From: Arthrobacter sp. P2b | GTDB taxonomy: Bacteria > Actinomycetota > Actinomycetes > Actinomycetales > Micrococcaceae | DNA length: 64,000 nucleotides | Reading direction: 5' to 3' | Assembly (NCBI RefSeq): GCF_900168295.1 | Contig: NZ_FVZL01000009.1 | Span: forward strand, 62,001 to 126,000 | Translations under genes and position numbers: made by a program | The notes under the pieces: generated by a model | Seen by the model: the letters and a program-made list of their open reading frames with translations, nothing else | Databases searched by the model: none | Told to the model about the DNA's origin: nothing | Shown here: positions 25,810 through 34,190 of the stretch, piece after piece | How the letters are laid out: the number at the start of each line of letters is the position of its first letter | How positions within the stretch are numbered: position 1 is the first letter of the stretch

Positions 25810-26469
25810 TTAACTGCGGCCGGGACGGCCATGGTCCTTGTCCTGGTTGCCGGCGGCAATCCCTAGTGCGGCGGCATCGTCCCACGTATCCACGTCTGCT
25901 GTGGACGCGGCGGGGACGCTGACAAGCTGCACGTCCAGACTAGCAAGGAGCGAGCGGACAGAACCGTTAATCAGGGCTCCCCGGGACGCAAGATCCTGCG
26001 CAGCCTTTTTTAGCGCACCTGTGCGGTAAAAACCGGCCAGTGGCTGGATCCGGCCTGCCGGTGTGCCGTCTTCAGTCCGGGCCAAGACTGCCTCCGCCCC
26101 CGTTCGTTTCCCGGCTGCCAGGGACGCCTGGAGCACACTGACCGCGTCGGTCACCAGGGGCATGTCGCAGGCGAGCACCAGTGTGTAGTCGGACCCCGCC
26201 CCCGCGCCGGCGAGGGTGTCCAGACCGGCGGCAATCGCGGCTGCCGGCCCGGCGAACTCGGGCTGTTCGCGGCAGGACAGGATGCCCTCCGGAATCAGCC
26301 CGGGCGGACCCACCACCACAATGCGCCGGGCCGCTGCAGCGGCAGCAAGGGAGCGCGCCAGCAGGCTGGCGCCCTGGAATTGCAGGGTCTGCTTCGGCAC
26401 TCCGCCAAGCCGTGCGGACCGGCCCCCCGCCAGGATCAGGGCATCAAAGGACGGCATGTTCGATTCCAC
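25810..26469 (-). CDS. mobA: MobA-like NTP transferase
   Basis: 219 residues (215 from the ATG at 26457). Nucleotidyltransferase fold: ALILAGGRSARLGGVPKQTL is the nucleotide-binding loop, TLVLACDMPLVT has the metal Asp, and the family's C-terminal DVDTWDDAAALG is present. It probably links GMP or CMP to molybdopterin. First gene of the operon. The first codon in the longer form is GTG. Confidence 0.85.
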   Translation of the reverse strand: MESNMPSFDALILAGGRSARLGGVPKQTLQFQGASLLARSLAAAAAARRIVVVGPPGLIPEGILSCREQPEFAGPAAAIAAGLDTLAGAGAGSDYTLVLACDMPLVTDAVSVLQASLAAGKRTGAEAVLARTEDGTPAGRIQPLAGFYRTGALKKAAQDLASRGALINGSVRSLLASLDVQLVSVPAASTADVDTWDDAAALGIAAGNQDKDHGRPGRS

Positions 26470-26518
26470 GGTCCCAGCCTACCGGCGGTCACGGATGTGG
26501 CGGGGTGCGGAAGGCAGG

Positions 26519-27019
26519 TCAGGCAGCGCGTTCGGGCAACAGGAACGGATCCCAAGCCGGCGTGGGCTTTTCCAGTTCCTTAATCTGCCAGATGGTGCCG
26601 TGTGGAGGCTCCGGCACGAACCGCAGCTTCCAGCCCATTTCGGCCGGGGTATGGTCCCCTTTGGCGTTATTGCAGCGGAGGCAGGCGGCTACCAGGTTCT
26701 CCCACGAATCGGCACCACCGCGGGATTTTGGATGGACATGGTCAATGGTGTGGGCCGCTTTTCCGCAGTACGCGCACTTGTGCCCGTCCCGCCTGAGCAC
26801 ACCCCGCCGGCTGACGGCGGTGGCGTGGTTGTATCTGGGACGGATGTAGCGGTTCAGGAGTATCACGGACGGGCGGCCCAGGATCTCCTGGGGACCCACC
26901 ACGGGATCGTCCCCCTCAGCCACCACGCTCGCCTTGTTGGTCAGCACAAGCACCAGCGCCCGGCGGAATGAAATAACCGCCAGCGGTTCATATCCAGCAT
27001 TCAGAACGAGAGTGCGCAT
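26519..27019 (-). CDS. Stand-alone HNH endonuclease
   Basis: 166 residues. HNH core: CAYCGKAAHTIDHVHPKSRG, then NLVAACLRCNNAKGDHTP; the Cys pairs should bind zinc. The N-terminal 60 residues (LVLNAGYEPLAVISFRRAL) fit a common actinobacterial host HNH family of unclear role, not an intron-encoded enzyme. No restriction or phage genes are adjacent. Confidence 0.88.
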   Translation of the reverse strand: MRTLVLNAGYEPLAVISFRRALVLVLTNKASVVAEGDDPVVGPQEILGRPSVILLNRYIRPRYNHATAVSRRGVLRRDGHKCAYCGKAAHTIDHVHPKSRGGADSWENLVAACLRCNNAKGDHTPAEMGWKLRFVPEPPHGTIWQIKELEKPTPAWDPFLLPERAA

Positions 27020-27207
27020 GCACGTACCTCTTCACGGCCGCACCCGTCAGGGGCACGAGGGCCGGCTGCCCTCGGCATGGTCCGGGCTATGGATCGACAC
27101 CACAAGAGTAAACAAAGAAGTCCACTATCGGCTAATCTGCCCGGCATCGCCCTCCTGCATCATGGGGGCGCAGGGCGGGCCACAGGGTGCGCCCAGTCCG
27201 TTAAAGC

Positions 27208-27244
27208 GAACATGACCCCTGCCACAAAGGCAGGGGTCATGTTC
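27208..27244. terminator. Perfect 16-bp hairpin
   Basis: Arms 27208-27223 and 27229-27244 with a five-base loop. It lies after the NlpC/P60 gene (minus strand, end 27304) and before the HNH gene, so it probably ends the hydrolase transcript. The tail on that strand, GCTTTAA, is only weakly U-rich. Confidence 0.7.
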
Positions 27245-27303
27245 CTTCAAGCGGACAGTCCGTCAGGTCAGCCGGGGATCAACCAGGCGTCCCGTCGGGA
27301 ACA

Positions 27304-28065
27304 TCAGTTCACGCGGATGAATACCGGGCCGGAACCTACGTTGGCGCTGAAGACAACCGTCTGGTTGCCGTTGTAGCCGCCGTGCACGGCCTGGCCGTTG
27401 CCGGCGTAGACAGCAACGTGGGCCATGCCGGCGCCGCCGTCGGCGTAGTAGATCAGGTCGCCGGGCTGGGCTTCGGCGGCGCTGACCGTGCGGCCGAGGG
27501 ACAGGTAGCCTGCAGGCCAGTCGTGGAAGTTGATGCCCACGGCGGCCAGGGAGTTGGTCACCAGCATGGTGCAGTCCTGCATAACACCCAGCTGGGCGTA
27601 AGCGGCGGACAGGATGGCCGCACCCTTGCCGCTGGCTGACGCCGGAGCTGCGGGGGCGGGAGCAGCGGTAACCGTGGCGGTGACCTTCGGAGCTGCAACA
27701 GGCTGGGCTGCCGGAGCGGCTTCCTGAACCTCAACCTCGGGCTCTTCCTCGACAACAACCGGGGCCGGCGTGGTGGTCACGGCGGGCTTTTCGTAGGTGA
27801 TGGCGATGGTGGAAGCCGCGGAAATGGGGGCTTCAACAGCGGACTCGACTTCCAGCGTCGAGGCGGAAGCGGAGTCCCGCTGGATGTTGGCATCAGCAGC
27901 GTTGGCTGCAATGCCGCTGGTCAGGACCAGGCCGGAAGCGGCGGCAATAACCGCGGCCTGGCGGCCCACGCCGCCGGCGTTATCGCCGACAGCCTTGGCA
28001 ATGACGGCGATTGAGTTGGTTTTGGTGACCTCGGCGCGGTGCCGTGCGGTAGCACGAGTAGTCAT
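27304..28065 (-). CDS. Secreted NlpC/P60 peptidase-like protein
   Basis: 253 residues. A long signal peptide ends near SGIAANA (about residue 56); a Pro/Val/Glu-rich linker (about 95-145) follows. The C40 domain has MQDCTML (Cys165), MAHVAVYAGNG (His216) and VHGGYNGN, and should cleave peptidoglycan stem peptides. The residue after the Cys is Thr where the second hydrolase has Ser. Its signal region is very like that of the next gene upstream, so the two are paralogs. Its 160-bp leader has no ydaO riboswitch. Confidence 0.88.
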   Translation of the reverse strand: MTTRATARHRAEVTKTNSIAVIAKAVGDNAGGVGRQAAVIAAASGLVLTSGIAANAADANIQRDSASASTLEVESAVEAPISAASTIAITYEKPAVTTTPAPVVVEEEPEVEVQEAAPAAQPVAAPKVTATVTAAPAPAAPASASGKGAAILSAAYAQLGVMQDCTMLVTNSLAAVGINFHDWPAGYLSLGRTVSAAEAQPGDLIYYADGGAGMAHVAVYAGNGQAVHGGYNGNQTVVFSANVGSGPVFIRVN

Positions 28066-28193
28066 CAGTTCTCTCTTTCGATTTCCTCGGGGCCTGTGGG
28101 CAGCCCGAGAGTTTTGGACGCGCCGGCATCTTGGGGGTATGTCGGCGCGCCCCGAACGGGGATGTGTGATCTAGCGAAAAACAGGGGGCAAAG
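28066..28193 (-). promoter_or_regulatory. Leader of the 27304 hydrolase
   Basis: The spacer holds several short G/C-rich inverted repeats (for example CGCGCCG/CGGCGCG at about 28113-28150) and an SD-like AGAGAG before the ATG. None matches a riboswitch I know. Confidence 0.3.
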
Positions 28194-28230
28194 AAATAGT
28201 TCCCGGGGCCGAAGCTCCCAAGAACTATTT
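28194..28230 (-). terminator. Terminator of the second NlpC/P60 gene
   Basis: AAATAGTTC/GAACTATTT arms (nine perfect pairs, extended by G-U pairs) around a TTCG-containing loop, followed by TCTTT on the minus strand. The TAG stop codon (28225-28227) is in the stem. Confidence 0.8.
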
Positions 28231-28977
28231 GCCCAGGGTGTAGAAGGAGGAGGTTCCGGTGGCGGCCACGGAGTGCAGCAGCGTGCCCTGGGAAGGGTTG
28301 AGGGCGCTGATCATCATGCCGTTGCCAACGTAGATGCCCACGTGTGCGCCGCCATTCTGCATGACCAGGTCGCCCGGCTGCGGGGTGGAGGTGGGTGTCA
28401 TGGCCGTCCAGGCGTTGACGCGCGGGATGCTGATGCCGGCCTGGGCGTAAACCCACTGGGTGAAGCCTGAGCAGTCCCAGCCGTTGGGGGTGGTGCCGCC
28501 CCAGACGTAGGGGCTCCCGATGCCGGTGTAGGCGATGGCCGCGAGGCCGGAGGTGGCTGCTGAGCTCACCGCCGCCACTGCCTTTTCTGCGGTGGATGCA
28601 GTGGTGGCCGCAGCTGAATCATCGTCGGCGTCGGCTTCGTCGGCGTCGGTGGACTGGGCACGGACCGGCTCGATCTTCGGCGCAGCGATGGTGGTCACCA
28701 CGGGGCGTTCGAAGGAAACGGTCGCGGTGGGCTCGGCGGTGACGGCAAGGGCGGTCTGCGCGGAACCCGACTCGGTGGAAGCGGAGACACCAGCGGTGGT
28801 GTCCGCTGCAGTGGCAGGCAGCCCCATACCAAGAACAAGACCGGAAGCAGCTGCGACAACTGCTGCCTGGCGACCTACTGTCCCGGCATTGGCACTAACA
28901 GCCTTGGACATGGCATCCAAAGGGTTGGTACGAACCGTTTGTGCACGGTGGCGCGCAGAATTATGGCGTGAAGACAC
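28225..28977 (-). CDS. Secreted NlpC/P60 cell-wall hydrolase
   Basis: 250 residues from the GTG at 28977; the frame runs on upstream, but that part is the riboswitch's conserved 3' end, so it is not protein. Signal peptide ending near GLPATA, a spacer with an acidic Asp/Glu run, then a C40 domain with GSPYVWGG, GWDCSGFTQWVY (Cys about 169) and GAHVGIYVGNG (His about 202). It should cut D-Glu-linked bonds in peptidoglycan, as RipA or P60 types do. Expression is under a c-di-AMP riboswitch. Confidence 0.93.
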   Translation of the reverse strand: MSSRHNSARHRAQTVRTNPLDAMSKAVSANAGTVGRQAAVVAAASGLVLGMGLPATAADTTAGVSASTESGSAQTALAVTAEPTATVSFERPVVTTIAAPKIEPVRAQSTDADEADADDDSAAATTASTAEKAVAAVSSAATSGLAAIAYTGIGSPYVWGGTTPNGWDCSGFTQWVYAQAGISIPRVNAWTAMTPTSTPQPGDLVMQNGGAHVGIYVGNGMMISALNPSQGTLLHSVAATGTSSFYTLGK

Positions 28978-28996
28978 GAAGGTAGCCTCTCCCAAT

Positions 28997-29172
28997 GCCT
29001 GCGAGGTGAGCTGTCGGATTCGGATGGGAGTCACCCGGCCGCGCGGCTTCCAAGGAAGCTTTGCGACTTAACCCCAAGGCCTTCATGAAGAAGGCCAAAA
29101 TTGGTTCCCCCGCCCCTGCCAGACGATGAAATGCGAACGGACCTTGAGCGGTGGCAGAGCTAGGCAATCCAC
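28997..29172 (-). promoter_or_regulatory. ydaO-type c-di-AMP riboswitch
   Basis: Conserved pieces occur in order on the minus strand: AGCTCTGCC, GGCGGGGGAACCA, TTGGGGTTAAGT, GGGTGACTCCC, then CCGAATCCGACAGCTCACC and TCGCAGGC. This is the actinobacterial ydaO/yuaA pattern found before cell-wall hydrolases. Boundaries are approximate. Family knowledge: c-di-AMP binding lowers expression. Confidence 0.9.
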
Positions 29173-29178
29173 TCAAGA

Positions 29179-29203
29179 GCGTCAACTTCGGAAAAGTTGA
29201 CGC
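29179..29203. repeat. Perfect inverted repeat at the 5' end of the riboswitch transcript
   Basis: GCGTCAACTT and AAGTTGACGC around a five-base spacer. It lies just downstream of the promoter, so it is either a 5' stabilising hairpin or an operator. Confidence 0.55.
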
Positions 29204-29210
29204 GAGTTAG

Positions 29211-29239
29211 ACAGTACAGGAGTTTTGCAGCAATGTCAC
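29211..29239 (-). promoter_or_regulatory. Promoter of the 28225 hydrolase
   Basis: GTGACA (29234-29239) and TACTGT (29211-29216) separated by 17 bp on the minus strand, upstream of the riboswitch. Confidence 0.5.
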
Positions 29240-29288
29240 ATTCAGGTCACGGCTGGTAACACCCAAGTGAGACATTGCACTCATTTGA

Positions 29289-30113
29289 CTAAAGCCAGCG
29301 CGTGGGATCGACAACTTCGCCGTTGACCTGCACCTCAAAGTGGAGATGGCAGCCGGTGGAAGCTCCGGTGGTCCCGCTCAGCGCGACAACGTCGCCGCGG
29401 GAGACCGTCTGGCCTTCTGTCACATTGAAGGACGACAGGTGGTTGTAGGTGGTCTCCAGGCCGTTGCCGTGGTCCACCACAACGCGGTTTCCACCGCCGT
29501 ACTGGTGCCAGCCAACAAATGTCACGGTGCCGGTGGCAGCAGCGAGGACGGAGGTGCCGCACTGTGCCACATAATCCTGGCCCCGGTGGAAGTCGCCCGA
29601 GCCGCCGGTGATGGGGCTGACACGGTAGCCGAAGGGGGATGCAGTGGACATGGTGGCGAGCGGGGCACCAAGGCTCCCGGCAGAAGCGGCGCTCGAGACG
29701 GCGCCGGCAGACTGGGCACTGAGGAGCTGCTTAAGCTTGCCGTCCGGGTCAGCCTGCGTGACAACCGCCGAGCGGCTGAAGTCAATCTGGGCTCCCGCCT
29801 CGGCGGTGACAGCCGGCTGGGGCGTAACTGCCGAGGCAGCGACAGGTGTGCCTCCGGCGTCGGTGGCCATCACGGGGCTGGTGGCCGGAACAGTCACGGT
29901 CAGCACCAGGCCGGTGGCGGCAAGGGCAATACCGGCTTTTTGGCCGATGCCGCTGGCGGAGGCAAACTCGGTGATCTGCTGGAAGGGACCCCGACGACGG
30001 CGCGCATCACGGTGGAGATCGCGGGGGCGCTCCGTGTGGATGACTTCGACGACACGCGGCGTCGAAGCGGGGCTGGCCGCGCGGCGGCGCCCCCTGGAGG
30101 TCTGCATGGACAA
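29289..30113 (-). CDS. Secreted M23 metallopeptidase
   Basis: 274 residues from TTG at 30113, which has AGAGG eight bases before it; an ATG two codons later is the alternative. After a basic N-terminus, a signal segment (IGQKAGIALAATGLVLTVTV) leads to a linker and a LytM/M23 domain: FGYRVSPITG, FHRGQDY, YNHLSSF and GCHLHFEVQVNG with the zinc His-x-His. It cuts peptidoglycan cross-bridges. Regulated by the second c-di-AMP riboswitch. Confidence 0.92.
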   Translation of the reverse strand: MSMQTSRGRRRAASPASTPRVVEVIHTERPRDLHRDARRRRGPFQQITEFASASGIGQKAGIALAATGLVLTVTVPATSPVMATDAGGTPVAASAVTPQPAVTAEAGAQIDFSRSAVVTQADPDGKLKQLLSAQSAGAVSSAASAGSLGAPLATMSTASPFGYRVSPITGGSGDFHRGQDYVAQCGTSVLAAATGTVTFVGWHQYGGGNRVVVDHGNGLETTYNHLSSFNVTEGQTVSRGDVVALSGTTGASTGCHLHFEVQVNGEVVDPTRWL

Positions 30114-30132
30114 GAAGGATTCCTCTCTGAAA

Positions 30133-30352
30133 GCCTGCGAAGTTAGCTGTCGGATTCGGGTCAGAGAGTTCAAAGACCCGGTCCGCCGTAGGCAAGCTTC
30201 GGCACAGAGATATCCCCGGAAAGGGTTCCTTCGCTGGAAGAGGCTTGCTGCTGACGGACTTCACCCCAAGGCAGTCCCCCGCTGCCGCTTGTGGTTCCCC
30301 CGCCTCTGCCAGTTATTGCTCGTGCACCTGGTCCGCTGGCAGAGCTCGGCTC
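30133..30352 (-). promoter_or_regulatory. ydaO-type c-di-AMP riboswitch
   Basis: Same ordered motifs as the first: GAGCTCTGCC, GGCGGGGGAACCA, TTGGGGTGAAGT, a stem loop, then CTGACCCGAATCCGACAGC and TCGCAGGC. It is longer because of a bigger internal arm. It precedes the M23 peptidase. Confidence 0.9.
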
Positions 30353-30390
30353 CGGATCAGGTAACGCTTTAGTATCAACGCTCGCGTTCA

Positions 30391-30420
30391 ACTATAGAGG
30401 CTTAAAGCCCAAAGTAACAA
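30391..30420 (-). promoter_or_regulatory. Promoter of the M23 peptidase
   Basis: TTGTTA (30415-30420) and TATAGT (30391-30396) with 18 bp between, just upstream of the riboswitch. Confidence 0.55.
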
Positions 30421-30477
30421 TTCCGTTATCTTTGCCTAAATGCCATTCGATAGGGTAATCGCGCCCGGGCGGGTCCT

Positions 30478-31173
30478 CTACCGGACCGTGACAAACACGT
30501 GGGCGGCCACTTCCGGAGGAAGCTCCAGCGCACCTTCGATGCCGGGTACCCGCACGGAGATGTAGTCCCCCACCCGTTCGAGCGACACGGTGGCGCCGGG
30601 GCGGATGCCGCCCTCATCAAGCTGGACCAGCAGTTCGGGCTCCACCTGGATGGGTTCGGCCAGCCGGCTGACGGTGACCGTCGACGCAGGACCGTACGTT
30701 TTCATCGCTTCCAGCAGGCTCACGGCTCCGTCGGAACCGCCCGGCAGGGGCTGGCCGCCCAGGGCAGCGAGTCCCGGGATGGGATTGCCGTAGGGCGACT
30801 CCGTGGGGTGGTCGAGCATCTCGTAGATGCGCCGCTCCACCCGTTCGCTCATGACGTGTTCCCACCGGCAGGCTTCGTCGTGCACGTACGCCCAATCGAG
30901 TCCGATGACGTCGGCCAGGAGCCTCTCGGCCAGCCGGTGCTTGCGCATCACTTCGGTGGCGCGCTTGCGGCCGGTTTCGGTGAGCTCAAGGTGCCGGTCG
31001 CCGGACACCACCACCAGCCCGTCCCGCTCCATCCTGCCGATGGTCTGGGAGACCGTGGGTCCCGAGTGGCGGAGCCGCTCGGCAATACGGGCCCGCAGGG
31101 CAATAATGTTCTCTTCCTCAAGCTCCAAAATGGTGCGAAGGTACATTTCCGTAGTGTCGATCAGATCCGTCAT
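30478..31173 (-). CDS. ideR: DtxR/IdeR-family iron-dependent repressor
   Basis: 231 residues with N-terminal winged helix ([20 protein letters not shown]), dimerisation/metal domain and SH3-like C-terminus. All DtxR metal ligands fall at the canonical numbers: Met10, His79, Glu83, His98, Cys102, Glu105 and His106. With Fe(II) it should repress iron uptake genes. A match to its box lies at 52471-52489 in this window. It is divergent from serC. Confidence 0.95.
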   Translation of the reverse strand: MTDLIDTTEMYLRTILELEEENIIALRARIAERLRHSGPTVSQTIGRMERDGLVVVSGDRHLELTETGRKRATEVMRKHRLAERLLADVIGLDWAYVHDEACRWEHVMSERVERRIYEMLDHPTESPYGNPIPGLAALGGQPLPGGSDGAVSLLEAMKTYGPASTVTVSRLAEPIQVEPELLVQLDEGGIRPGATVSLERVGDYISVRVPGIEGALELPPEVAAHVFVTVR

Positions 31174-32586
<1,413 letters not shown>

Positions 32587-32611
32587 GCCGCAGGGACGCC
32601 TTTAACGTTCG

Positions 32612-32646
32612 ACGGCGCCGCCCGGGTCCTGCCCGGGCGGCGCCGT
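32612..32646 (+). terminator. serC terminator
   Basis: Perfect 15-bp G/C stem (32612-32626 with 32632-32646), five-base loop, then TATTGTGT. Confidence 0.85.
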
Positions 32647-32692
32647 TATTGTGTCCCCGCTTTGCATGTCCCCCGTTGGGAGACGTCGGCAC

Positions 32693-33349
32693 TTACTGCG
32701 TGCCGGCGTCGTCCCCGGAAGACTGCTCTCCAAAATCAGTGTCCGCCGGATCAGAGTCCGTTGGTTCCAGATCCGTAGGCTCCACGTCCGGGGCTTGCAC
32801 GTCCTGGGCGGCGCCCTCATGCCCCGACGGTACCCCGTCCAAAACCGGTCCGGCGGCGTCCGCCGGCGCCGTCTCCTGTTCCGAAGTCTCGGCTTCCTGT
32901 TCCTGCGCGTCCTCGGGCCGGACCCGCTCCGCCCACGGCACCCACTCCGGGGCCAGGATGGAATCCTCGGACGGCAGCAGGCCCAGCTCGCTGACGGTAA
33001 CCACTTTGGAACGGGAGTTGCGGGTAAGAACCGCGTACCACTGCCACCCTGCGTAGCCGGCAAGCTTCGACTCGAACAGGTGCGTCACGAGGCGGTCGCC
33101 CTCGCTTTTGGCCGCGAGGTGGGGCCCGATGTCGGAGGCGGCGGTGATGCCTTCCAGGGCGGCGCGGGCGGTGTCGACGGCGGCAGCCAGGAAGGCATCA
33201 GGCTTGCCGGTCCGCCACACCGGCACACCTGCCGGCGGGCGCTTTGCAGTGCTTTTCGCACCTGCGGGGGCTGCGGTCCCGGCCTCCCCCGGAGTGGGAC
33301 CTGCCTGGTCCTGCGCCTGTGCCGCCGGCTGTTCAGCTTCCGGAGTCAT
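32693..33349 (-). CDS. DUF3027 protein
   Basis: 218 residues. The core has AGYAGWQWYAVLTRNSRSKV, VTVSELGLLPSEDSILAPEW and VPWAERVRP, which define DUF3027. N- and C-terminal thirds are low-complexity, the latter Asp/Glu/Pro-rich and strongly acidic. Function unknown. It follows the cold-shock-domain gene by six bases, so they form one transcript. Confidence 0.88.
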   Translation of the reverse strand: MTPEAEQPAAQAQDQAGPTPGEAGTAAPAGAKSTAKRPPAGVPVWRTGKPDAFLAAAVDTARAALEGITAASDIGPHLAAKSEGDRLVTHLFESKLAGYAGWQWYAVLTRNSRSKVVTVSELGLLPSEDSILAPEWVPWAERVRPEDAQEQEAETSEQETAPADAAGPVLDGVPSGHEGAAQDVQAPDVEPTDLEPTDSDPADTDFGEQSSGDDAGTQ

Positions 33350-33355
33350 CGGTGC

Positions 33356-33739
33356 CTAAACGTCCAGCTCGTCGGCAACCTTACGCAGGGCAGCGGCGAT
33401 GGCCTTGCCCTTGTTGCCTTCCGGGTATTTGCCTTTGGACAGGGTGCCGGACAGGTTGTCCAGCACGCTCACCAGGTCCTGGACCAGCGGAGCAAGGTCC
33501 CTTGCGCTGGGCCGTTTGGCCTTGGCGATGGACGGCGTCTTGTCCAGGACACGCAGGCCCAGGGCCTGCGCACCTTTCCGGCCGTCGGCAACGCCGAACT
33601 CCACGCGGGTGCCGGCCTTGAGCTCCGTTACACCCTCGGGCAGCGACGATTTGGGCAGGAAAACCTCCTGGCCGTCCTCGCCTGCGAGGAACCCGAAGCC
33701 CTTGTCCTTGTCATACCACTTGACCTTGCCGGTAGGCAC
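33356..33739 (-). CDS. Cold-shock-domain protein with C-terminal extension
   Basis: 127 residues from a GTG with AAGG upstream (the longer frame to 33793 lacks a signal). The cold-shock domain has GKVKWYDKDKGFGFLAGEDG with the RNP1 motif and EVFLPKSSL. Unlike CspA it has 60 extra residues (PSARDLAPLVQDLVSVLDNL) of helical character. It resembles the CspB-like proteins next to DUF3027 in actinobacteria. RNA or ssDNA binding is likely. Confidence 0.88.
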   Translation of the reverse strand: MPTGKVKWYDKDKGFGFLAGEDGQEVFLPKSSLPEGVTELKAGTRVEFGVADGRKGAQALGLRVLDKTPSIAKAKRPSARDLAPLVQDLVSVLDNLSGTLSKGKYPEGNKGKAIAAALRKVADELDV

Positions 33740-33946
33740 GTAATCAACCTTCTTCGTTCTGCTGTCGTGAGACACGGCCGGCCGCCACCGCATCCGCAGT
33801 GTTGTGCGGGTTCAAGGTATGGCAGCTGCAAACCGTGTTGGTCTATATCTTTCAAGGTTATCCTGCCCGGTGCCCGAATCCTGCTTTCAACGGCGTCAGG
33901 TAACGCCGTTCACGCCCGCCGCCGCAGGGGCTGTAGCGTTACGTCC

Positions 33947-34180
33947 ATGACACCCTCGCGATACCGGCGGCCCATCATGATCGTCGCCGCAGTCATTGCC
34001 GTGCTCTCCCTGGCCGCCGTGGGAGCCGTCATGGCGCTTGCCTTCGCCGGCTCGGTGGCGCCGGCGTGGGTCACCTATTCCGCACTGTACGGTTTGCCTG
34101 TGGCGTTCCTCCTTATGCTTTTCCTTGTTCTGGACAGTGTTGCCGGGCGCCGCCGGGCAGGAAAGCCTGACCAGCGGTAA
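33947..34180 (+). CDS. Small two-span membrane protein
   Basis: 77 residues: basic MTPSRYRRP, two hydrophobic spans (about 10-34 and 41-66) and a basic tail GRRRAGKPDQR. No family is recognised. It ends 10 bp before the helicase-associated gene. Confidence 0.6.
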   Translation: MTPSRYRRPIMIVAAVIAVLSLAAVGAVMALAFAGSVAPAWVTYSALYGLPVAFLLMLFLVLDSVAGRRRAGKPDQR

Positions 34181-34190
34181 CGTTGGACTG

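Noticed and set aside
26519..27019. Homing or phage HNH endonuclease
   Set aside because: No intron, integrase or phage genes nearby, and its N-terminus fits a common chromosomal HNH family.
28978..29034. Extra 19 residues at the N-terminus of the NlpC/P60 protein
   Set aside because: Those bases encode the conserved 3' end of the ydaO riboswitch; the GTG with AGAGG is the better start.
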